A stretch of DNA of 53,482 bases, taken from the NCBI RefSeq assembly GCF_011043525.1, contig NZ_JAAKGO010000015.1:1-53482 (forward strand), in the 5' to 3' direction. Numbering within the stretch: position 1 is the stretch's first letter; each line of letters opens with the position of its first letter. This DNA is from Sphingobacterium sp. SGG-5 (GTDB lineage Bacteria; Bacteroidota; Bacteroidia; Sphingobacteriales; Sphingobacteriaceae). The position numbers were made by a program, and so were the translations under genes. Positions 33,639 through 42,246 of the stretch are shown one piece after another. Below the pieces are notes generated by a model. That model saw nothing but the letters and a program-made list of their open reading frames with translations, made no database searches and was not told the origin of the DNA.

Positions 33639-34544
33639 TTAAAAAAGCGTTAAGACTTGATTCGTTTCCTGTACAATAGATTTTAGGTTTTGAACCCCTA
33701 CATTGAAATAGCTATCTTTCAGCTCTATAAGCACAGCGTTTCGTTTCATCCTGATGGCTTCAAACCCTTCGCTTCCTATACCTCCGAACGGACTGAATAC
33801 CGTTTCCCCCTCATTTGAATACAGGTGTAATGTTCTTTCTATCGTGTCCAGTTGCAAGGGTGTGATGTGCTTTTCGTCATTGTTTCCGCGAGCGGAACGA
33901 TATTGAAGCGTACGCGAGTAGTCTATGTCATACCAAACAGGGCTTGCATACTTTTGCCAAAGGTCAACTGGTAGATAGTTGGGTTTTGATGGATCTGTGT
34001 CCTGATGGGTAATAGGGACTTCATTGTCTCCTTCATTTCTGAAAAATAAAACATAATCAGGAATGCCCACACGGCTCATGCAACTATCTTTTTTGATTGT
34101 CTTATGCAATAAACCCAACGCCTTTGTTCGTTGCATTTCGGTCACTGGATTCTTCCAAACGGTTACCCGACTATGGTATATCATCCCTTCTTCCTCATGT
34201 ATTTTAACGAGGTCTCCACTAAAGTCACGAAGACCGATATATCCGTATTTACCTTTCTGAACAGGCAGATCCATACAATGCACAGCGCATATCCTTCCGG
34301 GCTTTAGTATTCGTTTGATCTCACGGACAAGGAAGCGGTAATGATCCCTGAACTGTGTGTAATTAGCCGAATTGTTCATGTCCTTAGGATCATCCGAATA
34401 AACGTAAAGCTCAAAAAACGGCGGACTATATATGGTTATGTCGGCACAATTGTCTGGCAATCCTTGTGATACTTCAACACAGTCTCCGCAATAATATGCG
34501 AATTGGTCTGTTACTACTTGGTCTTTTAAAACTATCTCTTTCAT
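33639..34544 (-). CDS. DNA methylase, N4-cytosine/N6-adenine type
   Basis: 301 aa. Beta-class order: catalytic motif IV first, DITIYSPPFFELYVYSDDP (SPPF, favouring N4-cytosine or N6-adenine), and the AdoMet motif I near the C-terminus, VFSPFGGIGSEGFEA, followed by KRNAVLIELKDSYF. It lies beside the helicase gene (1-bp gap) and should modify phage DNA. A second methylase (C5) is 500 bp away. Confidence 0.9.
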   Translation of the reverse strand: MKEIVLKDQVVTDQFAYYCGDCVEVSQGLPDNCADITIYSPPFFELYVYSDDPKDMNNSANYTQFRDHYRFLVREIKRILKPGRICAVHCMDLPVQKGKYGYIGLRDFSGDLVKIHEEEGMIYHSRVTVWKNPVTEMQRTKALGLLHKTIKKDSCMSRVGIPDYVLFFRNEGDNEVPITHQDTDPSKPNYLPVDLWQKYASPVWYDIDYSRTLQYRSARGNNDEKHITPLQLDTIERTLHLYSNEGETVFSPFGGIGSEGFEAIRMKRNAVLIELKDSYFNVGVQNLKSIVQETNQVLTLF

Positions 34545-34545
34545 T

Positions 34546-35913
34546 TTAACATGCGAATTTTGGAAGCTGAATAGCAGCTTGTTTATACTCTCTTTCGGGT
34601 TTATTTCTTTTGTAATCGTTGGTGGCGGAATACTTAGCCATTTGGCGTATCATATTGAAATGATTTGCCTGCTTCTCCAATATTGTCGATCGGACATTGA
34701 TCTGCGAACTCGGTATAAGCAAATGAACCATTACTTTCTCCGTCTGCCCAAAACGATAGCACCTCCTGACAGCTTGGTAGAACTGTTCGAATTTGAAGTC
34801 GTAAGAGGTAAACACTATGTTATGGCAGTTCTGATAGTTCATGCCCATTGCCGCAATGGAAGTCTTGGTTATGAGTGTTCGAAAATCGTTCTTTGCAAAT
34901 CCGTTTAGATGCTTTGCCTTGAATTCTGCTGTATCACTACCTTGTACATTTACAGCCTCAGGTAATACTTTTTTAAGCGTGTCGGTCTCTTGGTTGCTTA
35001 ACGCCCATACGATCCATTGCTCGTTGTTGGAATTGACCAATTCGACTGTTTTATCTATACGTGCGTCAAAAGATCGTCTTAAATCCTTGTGCAGATCCGT
35101 TGCACTGACAGCAACATCACCAAATAGCGTGTTCGTGTTGTTTTCAACATCAATGATATGTTCGATATACTCAATTTCAGGTAGATCATAGCCGGTTCCG
35201 TCAAATCCCAAAGTGGTAGGTGTGTCTATCGCAATTGACCATGTACATACGTATTTCCAAAAGTCATCTTCTGCGTGTTTTCGAAGTCTCCATTTTGAAG
35301 TTTGACCGCCATCATGAACAAAGTACATTGCAAGCATTTCTAAGTAGGTCATACCACCTAAAAATTCACTATGCTGTCCTAATTCCATATGGTCGTTAGG
35401 TGATGGAGTAGCGGTGCAAGCAAGTTTGTACGGGGTGTTTCTGAACGATTGAATAATCGAACTCGATAGTTTACCGTCACGGCCTTTTAGAATGGAGCTT
35501 TCGTCAAGTACAATGCCTGCAAAAACCGATGTGTCGATGTTTTTCAGCTGATCGTAATTGCAGATAAATATATCCGGCTCATTGATACATGGAGTACATT
35601 CACTATCGTATCGGTACACATCAATACCGAACTTGCGACCCTCGTCAATAGTCTGCTGAACAATAGCCAATGGCGCAAGTATCAGAACGGGCGCATTGGT
35701 ATGTCTTGTCACGTGCCTCGACCATTCGAGCTGACAGAATGTTTTTCCCAAACCGCAATCAAAGAACAAAGCGAATTTGCCTTTTCTTAGCGCTGTGGAT
35801 ACTCCGTATACCTGAAAATCTTTCAACATGGGATTGAGGTCTAATTCGGATATCTCAAATCCTGAATGGCTGAATTGAATTTCTTTCGATTTCAAAAACT
35901 CTTTATAATCCAT
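34546..35913 (-). CDS. SNF2-type DEAD/DEAH helicase
   Basis: 455 aa from ATG 35913. Motif I is DCGLGKTFCQ, motif II IVLDESSILKG, motif III ACTATPSPND, and motif VI QAVRRCYRFGQTEKV, the SNF2 signature. It moves on double-stranded DNA and probably works in phage replication or recombination, or with the adjacent methylase. The start ATG overlaps the stop of the upstream gene (TGATG). Confidence 0.9.
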   Translation of the reverse strand: MDYKEFLKSKEIQFSHSGFEISELDLNPMLKDFQVYGVSTALRKGKFALFFDCGLGKTFCQLEWSRHVTRHTNAPVLILAPLAIVQQTIDEGRKFGIDVYRYDSECTPCINEPDIFICNYDQLKNIDTSVFAGIVLDESSILKGRDGKLSSSIIQSFRNTPYKLACTATPSPNDHMELGQHSEFLGGMTYLEMLAMYFVHDGGQTSKWRLRKHAEDDFWKYVCTWSIAIDTPTTLGFDGTGYDLPEIEYIEHIIDVENNTNTLFGDVAVSATDLHKDLRRSFDARIDKTVELVNSNNEQWIVWALSNQETDTLKKVLPEAVNVQGSDTAEFKAKHLNGFAKNDFRTLITKTSIAAMGMNYQNCHNIVFTSYDFKFEQFYQAVRRCYRFGQTEKVMVHLLIPSSQINVRSTILEKQANHFNMIRQMAKYSATNDYKRNKPEREYKQAAIQLPKFAC

Positions 35914-36239
35914 CACCCTATCCTCCTTAAATAACTGTTAATAATCTGTTCATTAGTCCTTGTGTCGTCAGACTTGACGAATACGGTAGTCTTGTGATTG
36001 ACTACTACCGCTCTTTCCTGCCGTGGCGATCTATCGGGGAATACCCGATCCTTAGCCGTCATCTTTACCTCTGCCTTGTGGATATGGGAGAAGCCGATAT
36101 TCATCTTGGCTTCTTTCTTTACATCCAGCTTGGTCTTTAACCGTTTTGGCAGTGGTTTAGGCTTTGGCTTTCGCTCCGACTTCGTACGCTTCTGACGTAT
36201 CTTCAGATAGTCATCAGGCTTAGTTGTGTTGTCGCCCAA
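35913..36239 (-). CDS. Basic Lys/Pro-rich protein
   Basis: 108 aa. The first 45 residues are strongly basic with repeated Lys-Pro (KPKPKPLPKRLKTKLDVKKE), likely disordered and nucleic-acid binding. The rest has KAEVKMTAKDRVFPDRSPRQ. It overlaps the helicase start and a 47-aa ORF in another frame. Function unknown. Confidence 0.6.
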   Translation of the reverse strand: MGDNTTKPDDYLKIRQKRTKSERKPKPKPLPKRLKTKLDVKKEAKMNIGFSHIHKAEVKMTAKDRVFPDRSPRQERAVVVNHKTTVFVKSDDTRTNEQIINSYLRRIG

Positions 36240-36346
36240 TAGCCATCTGTTGACACCGTCATCTTGCTGATCTCGACAAGGGAGTATCCTTTATTGCGAA
36301 GCTCCTGGGCTTCGGTGTAGTCGTGGTTTGGTTTTGGTTTAGGCAT
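36203..36346 (-). CDS. 47-residue HTH-like protein
   Basis: ATG at 36346, TGA at 36203. YTEAQELRNKGYSLVEISKM is the first helix pair of a resolvase-type HTH. It overlaps the previous gene by 8 bp and the next by 37 bp in different frames, so one of the two overlapping starts may be wrong. Confidence 0.45.
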   Translation of the reverse strand: MPKPKPNHDYTEAQELRNKGYSLVEISKMTVSTDGYWATTQLSLMTI

Positions 36347-36707
36347 TGTTACCTCCGTCCTGTTCCTTTATAAACTCCTTGTACTGATCCAATTCCTTTA
36401 GATCAAATACCTTGTAAGGCATCTTAGGATAATACAATTCGGGCATTTCACGCCTGATTGCATTAACATCAGTATACCTTTTAATGAGGTCAACAACTCT
36501 CTGATAATAGTCACCATCTTCGGTATCACGCTCATACATCATATTCTCAACGATGTCTTCTATGCTCCAATCTATACAAGGTTCTTTTTTACACTCTTGG
36601 TACTCAATCACGAAATCCTCCTCATCGAGGGTATCAAAGTCAGATAATTTGTTTTCAAGACATTCGTCAAAATCTTCATACCAAGCAGAATCGTTAACTA
36701 ATATCAT
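36339..36707 (-). CDS. Very acidic early protein
   Basis: 122 aa with abundant Asp/Glu (ENKLSDFDTLDEEDFVIEYQ). Acidic proteins of this size in early phage operons include DNA mimics and inhibitors; no match is claimed. 4-bp overlap with the upstream gene. Confidence 0.62.
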   Translation of the reverse strand: MILVNDSAWYEDFDECLENKLSDFDTLDEEDFVIEYQECKKEPCIDWSIEDIVENMMYERDTEDGDYYQRVVDLIKRYTDVNAIRREMPELYYPKMPYKVFDLKELDQYKEFIKEQDGGNNA

Positions 36708-37069
36708 TTCAAAGCCTCCTTTCTTGCTTTGTTAAATGGAATTTTCAGGCATCCAAAAGGATATTCACAGTAAGAAAATTGACCTTCGTTTTTGACCAAT
36801 TCGTCATAGAAACATAGTTCGAATTTGAAAGATTTAGTCGGATTATTTGGATTGACGCTGATGTATTTGAAGGGTAGGTTAGCGCACCCTTTGCAGTTGC
36901 CAAACTTTAAATAAGATTGGTTAACCCACCATTCTATAAAATATTCAATTTCATTAACGGTGAATTTTATTAGACGGTTAAACTTGCCGGGTTCTCCGTC
37001 ATTGTATTCAGTAGAAATACCCAAATCATTTAGATATTTAATTAATTCTTCTATTGATGTTGCTTTCAT
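36704..37069 (-). CDS. Early protein of unknown function
   Basis: 121 aa, alpha/beta, with CKGCANLPF near the middle and several aromatic residues (FIEWWVNQSYLKFG). No family recognised. Confidence 0.62.
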   Translation of the reverse strand: MKATSIEELIKYLNDLGISTEYNDGEPGKFNRLIKFTVNEIEYFIEWWVNQSYLKFGNCKGCANLPFKYISVNPNNPTKSFKFELCFYDELVKNEGQFSYCEYPFGCLKIPFNKARKEALK

Positions 37070-37116
37070 TTCCTTAATTTTTTGATAAAAGCCAAGGGGG
37101 TTAGCCCTCGACTTCT

Positions 37117-37884
37117 TTAAACTGTTACCGACTTAATTAAATTCTCAATTTCCATTAGAGGTATTTCCTGTCCGTTCCTTCGAGCGATGCAGATTTTCTG
37201 CAATAGGTCTGATAGCTTGTCATTGGTTTCCCTCAATACCATTATCTCTGTTAGCAGGGGGTTTTGGATGTTATCGGTCATTGGTTTTTCTTCCTCTAAG
37301 GGTTTGATACGGTATAGAGAAAAAGTATCATTAAATTTTGGGTCTTTCAGATCTACCCAGCCATCAGTATGATGTTTCAATTGAATAACCGCCCCATTCT
37401 TATGTGCTTCTTTCAGTTCAGCGAATTTGTCCACGATAGGTGTAGCCCAATTACCTTTAAGGAATATCACTGCACCGCCATAGTACAATATCCCTTTTTT
37501 AAATACATAGCTTCCATTGGGTGTTATTTCAACACCATTAGCATCTGATATTCTATCCCCAACCTTATACCTCCGTTTAGCCTCTTCAATCAAAGCTTGT
37601 TCTACTTCTTGGGGTGTGGCTTCGGTAAATTCGCCATCAACCAACCAATGATCATACCCATCAGTCCAAGCTTCGCCTCCTCCGCCAAATCCATATCCGC
37701 TGATATGATTATTAGCCATAAGTGCAGTTGCGTATATTAGATTGCCATTTCTTAGTCGATACCACTTACCAACTCCCAATCCTTTAATTTGGGGCTTAGG
37801 TTTGCTCATCGCTAAATGCTTCTCGATTTCACTGATACGTTCAGCGTTAGATTGTGCTATTTTTAATATTTCTTGCTTTTTCAT
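37117..37884 (-). CDS. Early protein of unknown function
   Basis: 255 aa from ATG 37884 (MKKQEILKIAQSNAERISEI); the longer frame upstream overlaps the HNH gene and is not used. It has an N-terminal helix, then a Gly/Trp-rich middle (ISGYGFGGGGEAWTDGYDHW) and strands resembling a repeat (WYRLRNGNLIYA, GSYVFKKGILYYGGAVIFLK). A C-terminal helix bundle follows. It may bind ligands through the middle domain; no function known. Confidence 0.65.
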   Translation of the reverse strand: MKKQEILKIAQSNAERISEIEKHLAMSKPKPQIKGLGVGKWYRLRNGNLIYATALMANNHISGYGFGGGGEAWTDGYDHWLVDGEFTEATPQEVEQALIEEAKRRYKVGDRISDANGVEITPNGSYVFKKGILYYGGAVIFLKGNWATPIVDKFAELKEAHKNGAVIQLKHHTDGWVDLKDPKFNDTFSLYRIKPLEEEKPMTDNIQNPLLTEIMVLRETNDKLSDLLQKICIARRNGQEIPLMEIENLIKSVTV

Positions 37885-37928
37885 TTTGATTTTAGCTTTA
37901 CACCTCTCTGTTACAGAGAGGACAGGTG

Positions 37929-38330
37929 TTAATTGTCTGTTAATCTTGAATAAGAAAGCCCCTGCGATATTGCAAGGGCTGAATGTTCTGTTATCTGTGT
38001 GTGGCAACTGTGGCACAATGAAAGAAATTTGCTTGTATCCAGGTAATGTATACCCCGTCCTTTTCGATGATGCACCTCGGTAGCAATATGAGTGCATCCC
38101 TCTAATCTTGCCTGACAGTAGGGATTATCTTCTTTGAATTTTTTAGCTAACTTGGAGTATATCGGCCTTTCCTTTTTTCGCTTTGGGCTTTCTTTTGGAA
38201 TAGGCTTGGTAGGACGGGGGAGAGGCGTTTTCTTTCTTTGACGGTTGTAACAGTTTCCGCAAAGTTTTCGGCAATATATCAAACGTTCATTACCGCATGA
38301 TACACAGATTCCTTTTTTATGTTTTATCAT
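37929..38330 (-). CDS. HNH endonuclease-like / NinG-like protein
   Basis: 133 aa from ATG 38330. An N-terminal zinc knuckle (CVSCGNERLIYCRKLCGNCY) is followed by a basic linker and an HNH-type end: EVHHRKGRG, then FLSLCHSCHTQITEH. The layout recalls lambda NinG (Rap), a recombination endonuclease, encoded beside a RusA resolvase here. Confidence 0.78.
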   Translation of the reverse strand: MIKHKKGICVSCGNERLIYCRKLCGNCYNRQRKKTPLPRPTKPIPKESPKRKKERPIYSKLAKKFKEDNPYCQARLEGCTHIATEVHHRKGRGIHYLDTSKFLSLCHSCHTQITEHSALAISQGLSYSRLTDN

Positions 38331-38613
38331 AATTTTTAACAATGTCTTTGGCTAATTTCTTCCACATCCTTAAAATTGTCAATCTTGATGGTCGTGAATT
38401 TTGGCACATATCATACAATCCCACAGCATGAGGGTAGTTGGATATCCAAATCTCCACGTTACCCAATTTGGCAGTAAATCGTGTAAAATCGGTAAACTCA
38501 TGCTCATCCATAAGTTTATTCAATAAGGAATCATGAGCAGGAGAGTAGGGCTCATTCATTATCCAAAAAGATGGACGAAAAATAAATTGAAGTGATTTTA
38601 AAAACTTTGTCAT
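38317..38613 (-). CDS. Early protein of unknown function
   Basis: 98 aa with one helical, one beta part and a basic C-terminal helix (SRLTILRMWKKLAKDIVKNY). Overlaps both neighbours. Unknown. Confidence 0.62.
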   Translation of the reverse strand: MTKFLKSLQFIFRPSFWIMNEPYSPAHDSLLNKLMDEHEFTDFTRFTAKLGNVEIWISNYPHAVGLYDMCQNSRPSRLTILRMWKKLAKDIVKNYDKT

Positions 38614-38933
38614 ACTGTTTCTATTTTAAATTTGAAATACTCTTTTCCTTTTGGAACCAAAACTTTGTTTACCGTTGCCTTTACGATATGTTTATCGTCA
38701 AATCCGTACTTTTTCTGTAAAATGTCCTGCAATGGCTTTACTGGATTGTCCCAGTCGGACGATCTGCTTGAAAATCCAAACTCGAATGTTATGTGATAGG
38801 GTGTAGGAGGAAGTTTTAATTTAGGCAATAAAAAAAGCAAGTCACGTTCGTACTTGCTGTATTCGGGGGTCTTAAACCTTTTGCCACGCCAACAATCGTT
38901 AACTGATAATGGCTTATAATCAATCCGTATCAT
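38610..38933 (-). CDS. rusA: RusA-family Holliday junction resolvase
   Basis: 107 aa. The RusA pattern is clear: 'PLSVNDCWRGKRFKT', then FSSRSSDWDNPVKPLQDILQ with the catalytic Asp residues, and KYGFDDKHIVKATVNKV. It resolves branched DNA after replication and recombination, dimeric in solution. 4-bp overlap with the next gene. Confidence 0.9.
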   Translation of the reverse strand: MIRIDYKPLSVNDCWRGKRFKTPEYSKYERDLLFLLPKLKLPPTPYHITFEFGFSSRSSDWDNPVKPLQDILQKKYGFDDKHIVKATVNKVLVPKGKEYFKFKIETV

Positions 38934-39777
38934 TTAGCAAGTCTTTTAATTCTACTTCCATTTCGATACAGTCCCTGAAAAACTTTACTACCGATATTCT
39001 TTCAGCTTCGTTGCGAATGGAAATAAACAGCTCTTCGTTGGGTATATTCATTGCAACCTGTTTTGCGCATTCTTTCTCGTCTTTGAATTTTTCCAAATAC
39101 TGTTTGAGTAGCTTTATTTCCTTTCGGTTTGGAGATACGGTCATGAAGTTTTTGATCAGTCCTGTTTCCTTTTGTCCCAAAATTGAAACAATGGCTTGAT
39201 AGTATATCTTCCACTTGACATCATTAGTGAATGTGATGAGCTTAAAATCTTCGTTCAGCCATCGGTACAGATACACTCCCGAATACCCTAAATCACCTTT
39301 AGTTTTGAACCGTTCAAAGGCTTCGATCAAATGACCTTTTGCAAGCTCTTTTTGTTCCTCTTTTGTGGGTATTGGCTTTTCTTCTTCCTCAACCGATCTA
39401 AGCTTTGCTATTTCAGCACGTTTTCCGCTTGTGTAGTGAGCTTTCAGGAATTTTATAACCGTGACTACTGATAGACCTTGAAACTCTCCTAAATCGCCTA
39501 AAACACCTTTGTGTATTGCAATCGGTATTTCTCCTAATCGGATATTCGGAACGGAGTTTTTTACCTCTTCTGAAATGTTGGCGAAAAGATGTGTTAGTTT
39601 ATCCTCGTTGGCATTATATCCAAGATCCGCATTCGCTTTCAGTATAGCAGGGAAAAGAACGGCGTCCAATGCTTTGTTTTCGCATTCTCTCGCCATTGGA
39701 GTATCAAACACCTCGATGCACATTTCCAACTTTTGGAGTGCGACGTATTTGTCGATTTTAGATATTGATGTTTCCAT
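38920..39777 (-). CDS. Replication-associated protein of unknown function
   Basis: 285 aa, helical. It lies between the DUF1376 replication gene and RusA and overlaps both. A Glu/Lys-rich hinge (RSVEEEEKPIPTKEEQKELA) splits it into two halves. Position suggests a helicase loader or a similar role in replication, but no AAA motif is visible. Confidence 0.68.
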   Translation of the reverse strand: METSISKIDKYVALQKLEMCIEVFDTPMARECENKALDAVLFPAILKANADLGYNANEDKLTHLFANISEEVKNSVPNIRLGEIPIAIHKGVLGDLGEFQGLSVVTVIKFLKAHYTSGKRAEIAKLRSVEEEEKPIPTKEEQKELAKGHLIEAFERFKTKGDLGYSGVYLYRWLNEDFKLITFTNDVKWKIYYQAIVSILGQKETGLIKNFMTVSPNRKEIKLLKQYLEKFKDEKECAKQVAMNIPNEELFISIRNEAERISVVKFFRDCIEMEVELKDLLNDTD

Positions 39778-40558
39778 ATTTTTCCTCCGCTACTTTTTTG
39801 GCGATTTCCATCGCTGATAATTTTTTGTCATTTACTTCCGGCGGGGGAGTGGTGATTGGCTTTCGTCCCTGCCTGACTTCCGAAGCTATCCACGATGCGC
39901 AATAGCGTTTGAACTCCTGCTCTGTTTCCTCCGTTTTACCAGAAGCAAGCAGGTGCAGGCAAAAAGCATCGAACCATTCCAAGACCTGGCCCATCGAAAG
40001 TGAATTTTTCATTCCGATCGATTCCAACCAACTCTGATGTCCGGCGCAATTTTTTTTTAAAGTTTCAATTGGTTGTCTGCCGGGAAAAGAAAAATTTTGT
40101 GTGGGTGAATTTGGTAATTCACTTTCACTTTCTATTTCTCTTTTATATTCACTTTCTATTTCTCTTTCTCTTTGCCTTTCTGTTTGGGTTCCAGTATTCG
40201 TAACCGACTGGTTATTATTTGGGTTACTTTTGGGTTTTGTTTGGGTTTTTGGTCTCCCTCCTTTGCCTCCGTTTTGCTTGTTTTTTTGGGCTATATTTAG
40301 CCTCTTTTCACAGCTTGGTATTGACCATCCAACATCTATTTCTTTCCCCTTTACATTGAGTACTCTTTGAACTGTTTCAATGTCCGAATTGGTGTATTTA
40401 GCGAGCATTTCGACATTGTATTTTATCTCATTGTCGTTGAGATAGGCAATGTCTAATAAGTCTCTGTATACACCTCTCTCGGCTGCAGTCATAAACATTA
40501 CATCGGGATCGGAAATAAAATCTTTAGGGTACCAAGTGTATCCTAATTTCCTGCTCAT
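39758..40558 (-). CDS. Replication protein, DUF1376/winged-helix type
   Basis: 266 aa. The N-terminal YTWYPKDFISDPDVMFMTAA, then RGVYRDLLDIAYLNDNEI is the DUF1376 domain, a winged helix found in phage replication initiators. A low-complexity linker (about 105-155, Gln, Asn, Glu, Arg, Ser) contains iteron-like DNA repeats. The C-terminal helical domain ends in AMEIAKKVAEEKYGN. By analogy with lambda O, the origin may lie inside this gene. Confidence 0.82.
   Translation of the reverse strand: MSRKLGYTWYPKDFISDPDVMFMTAAERGVYRDLLDIAYLNDNEIKYNVEMLAKYTNSDIETVQRVLNVKGKEIDVGWSIPSCEKRLNIAQKNKQNGGKGGRPKTQTKPKSNPNNNQSVTNTGTQTERQREREIESEYKREIESESELPNSPTQNFSFPGRQPIETLKKNCAGHQSWLESIGMKNSLSMGQVLEWFDAFCLHLLASGKTEETEQEFKRYCASWIASEVRQGRKPITTPPPEVNDKKLSAMEIAKKVAEEKYGNINI
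40124..40247. repeat. Iteron-like repeats inside the replication gene (origin candidate)
   Basis: A 20-bp unit starting TTCACTTTCTATTTC occurs at 40124-40143 and 40148-40167, 24 bp apart. TTTGGGTT occurs at 40183, 40218, 40229 and 40240, the last three at 11-bp spacing. All lie in the low-complexity linker of the DUF1376 gene, the place lambda-like phages keep their origin. Low-complexity coding may also explain them. Confidence 0.45.
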
Positions 40559-40561
40559 TAT

Positions 40562-40807
40562 TTACTCCTTTCGTTTTGCTGTGTATTTCAAAATTTTGAT
40601 AGACATATCCTTTACATTTACTCGTGATAGAATAGCCTGTACGTTTTGCGATTTTAGAACGTCAAAGAATTTGTACGCCTCGTTTTCAGTCTCGAACCTC
40701 ATGGCGCTTATCTGGAATTTAGGCGAGCAAATTCGATAAGGATGCGTCCAGTCTTTAGGAGTTAACCTGTGCTGCTCTATTTTCTCTCTCAGTGTTCTGT
40801 GCTTCAT
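40562..40807 (-). CDS. Small early protein
   Basis: 81 aa, basic, ending ILKYTAKRKE. The middle 'FETENEAYKFFDVLKSQNV' suggests a small alpha/beta fold. Overlaps the next gene by about 50 bp. Unknown. Confidence 0.6.
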   Translation of the reverse strand: MKHRTLREKIEQHRLTPKDWTHPYRICSPKFQISAMRFETENEAYKFFDVLKSQNVQAILSRVNVKDMSIKILKYTAKRKE

Positions 40808-41057
40808 TTGTTAGGTAATTTTCAAGTTCAACAATAAATTGATCCATTGGGTAATGGCCGATATCGGGATTACAATATCCATACATGTCGTCCCCGAAGT
40901 AAGTGGATAATGATTTTACTACCCTATTTTGGGTTAGGTCTAAGTGATATATTGCTAATTTTTTGACCGAATGATATATCTCTACATTTAATAGTCTTAC
41001 GCCTTGATCCTGTGCATCTATCACAAGATCAATGGCTCTCAATATCTTTTCTTTCAT
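40755..41057 (-). CDS. Small early protein
   Basis: 100 aa. Starts MKEKILRAIDLVIDAQDQGV, alpha/beta, unknown. The long overlap with its downstream neighbour implies the neighbour may start later than drawn. Confidence 0.58.
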   Translation of the reverse strand: MKEKILRAIDLVIDAQDQGVRLLNVEIYHSVKKLAIYHLDLTQNRVVKSLSTYFGDDMYGYCNPDIGHYPMDQFIVELENYLTNEAQNTERENRAAQVNS

Positions 41058-41058
41058 T

Positions 41059-41313
41059 TCAGTTATTATCAGGATCTGGGATATAATAATTCAGATATAC
41101 AGCGCATATCCTTTTTATATCCTCGATGAATTCTACAAATTGTTTGTTTGATAAATCGGCGGTTGAGGGAGTGTTTAAAATCACTTTCCAGAACTTATGC
41201 ACAAGTTCATGGTGCGAGAAGCGCTCCCTTTCGTATCCTGCGTCTATTAGAGCGGTAGACGAATGAGGTACTACCACGCCTCGGTAGTATCTTCGAAGTT
41301 TATCTGATTGCAT
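41059..41313 (-). CDS. Phage protein with NinB-like C-terminal pattern
   Basis: 84 aa. 'RYYRGVVVPHSS', then 'HHELVHKFWKVILNTPSTAD' and EFIEDIKRICAVYLNYYIPD resemble a module often found at the end of NinB-type recombination genes. It is short for a NinB protein. Weak but suggestive among recombination genes. Confidence 0.55.
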   Translation of the reverse strand: MQSDKLRRYYRGVVVPHSSTALIDAGYERERFSHHELVHKFWKVILNTPSTADLSNKQFVEFIEDIKRICAVYLNYYIPDPDNN

Positions 41314-41453
41314 AGCCTTAAAATAGTGTTGAGATAAACCTTTCTAAGAACCTCATCCGGTTCGTTGCACATCCTTTCGGAATACTCCTTGATCAACTCT
41401 AATGCCCTATAGTCAGATGTTATATACTGGCTTGTCGATTGGGTATATTCCAT
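41271..41453 (-). CDS. Small early protein
   Basis: 60 aa from ATG 41453 (MEYTQSTSQYITSDYRALEL); a longer frame reaches 41471. Helical, unknown. Overlaps both neighbours in other frames. Confidence 0.5.
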   Translation of the reverse strand: MEYTQSTSQYITSDYRALELIKEYSERMCNEPDEVLRKVYLNTILRLCNQINFEDTTEAW

Positions 41454-42246
41454 TGTGGCTCCTGTATTCATAAGATTTTAACCAACTGTTAGTACTTAGG
41501 CAATCCTCAAAATCTTCGCATAACCTTTTAAATTCTGATTTCCCATACTCAATTAAAGACGGCATAAGAAGGTGCACAGAAACGTTTCCTTTTTTGTCAA
41601 CTGCGATTATGTAGTAGTCTTTATCTTCGTTTAGTGCTTTTAGGTACATGCCTCCTTGCAGCCAAAGACACCTATTGAGTATTTCGCGTTGCACTTTTCG
41701 AGGGTCAGCATCAGGCATGCTCTTCAGATCAAAAACATAATCTTCACCTTCACCATCCAAGAATGAAAGAAACTTAAAACCGTACATTTCCCAATCTATA
41801 CGCTTCTCCTTGAAATTAGCGCCGTCTATCAAAGACTTGCTTTGTTCGTTCGATAAAACAGATATGGCCATTTCAACAGCATTTTTGTATATCGTATGAG
41901 ATATCACGGTCTTGTCTTTACTTTCTTCCAGAAATTTTGCATAGACTTCCTTGCCCTCTTTTGTCCGACGATCACATTCGGGGGCTGTAGCATATTCTTT
42001 TGAAAATTTATCAGGTTCAAGGACAAGAGTGTGAAACACTCTGCCAAGCAAAATACTGTCTGTATCTTCATTTCCAAAAAGTTTATAGTCTATAAAATGA
42101 CGGGGTGATTTTCGAAAATTAGATAGTGAAGAATAAGATAAATATAGCTCTCCGTTGCTAAATTTATCCTGAATAGTGTTTACATAAGCCTCTTTTACAG
42201 CTAAGTAATCAGGGTTTAATGATATAACTTCCATGGTACAGTTCAT
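41413..42246 (-). CDS. RecE-like exonuclease (PD-(D/E)XK, PDDEXK_12)
   Basis: 277 aa. LSYSSLSNFRKSPRHFIDYK at the start, then ILLGRVFHTLVLEPDKFSKE, and FLSFLDGEGEDYVFDLKSMP with the D and D-x-K active site, fit the RecE/DUF3799 family of exonuclease VIII. It degrades DNA ends to give single strands for the annealing protein encoded just upstream (4-bp overlap). Together they form a phage recombination pair. Confidence 0.9.
   Translation of the reverse strand: MNCTMEVISLNPDYLAVKEAYVNTIQDKFSNGELYLSYSSLSNFRKSPRHFIDYKLFGNEDTDSILLGRVFHTLVLEPDKFSKEYATAPECDRRTKEGKEVYAKFLEESKDKTVISHTIYKNAVEMAISVLSNEQSKSLIDGANFKEKRIDWEMYGFKFLSFLDGEGEDYVFDLKSMPDADPRKVQREILNRCLWLQGGMYLKALNEDKDYYIIAVDKKGNVSVHLLMPSLIEYGKSEFKRLCEDFEDCLSTNSWLKSYEYRSHNGIYPIDKPVYNI

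Noticed and set aside
37885..38097. Longer start for the 255-aa gene (326 aa)
   Set aside because: The extra N-terminus runs through the HNH gene in another frame and begins with Cys/Ser-rich text unlike a protein start; ATG 37884 fits the operon.
40100..40250. CRISPR-like repeat array
   Set aside because: The repeats are short, low-complexity and inside a coding linker; no regular spacer-repeat pattern of CRISPR size is present anywhere in the window.
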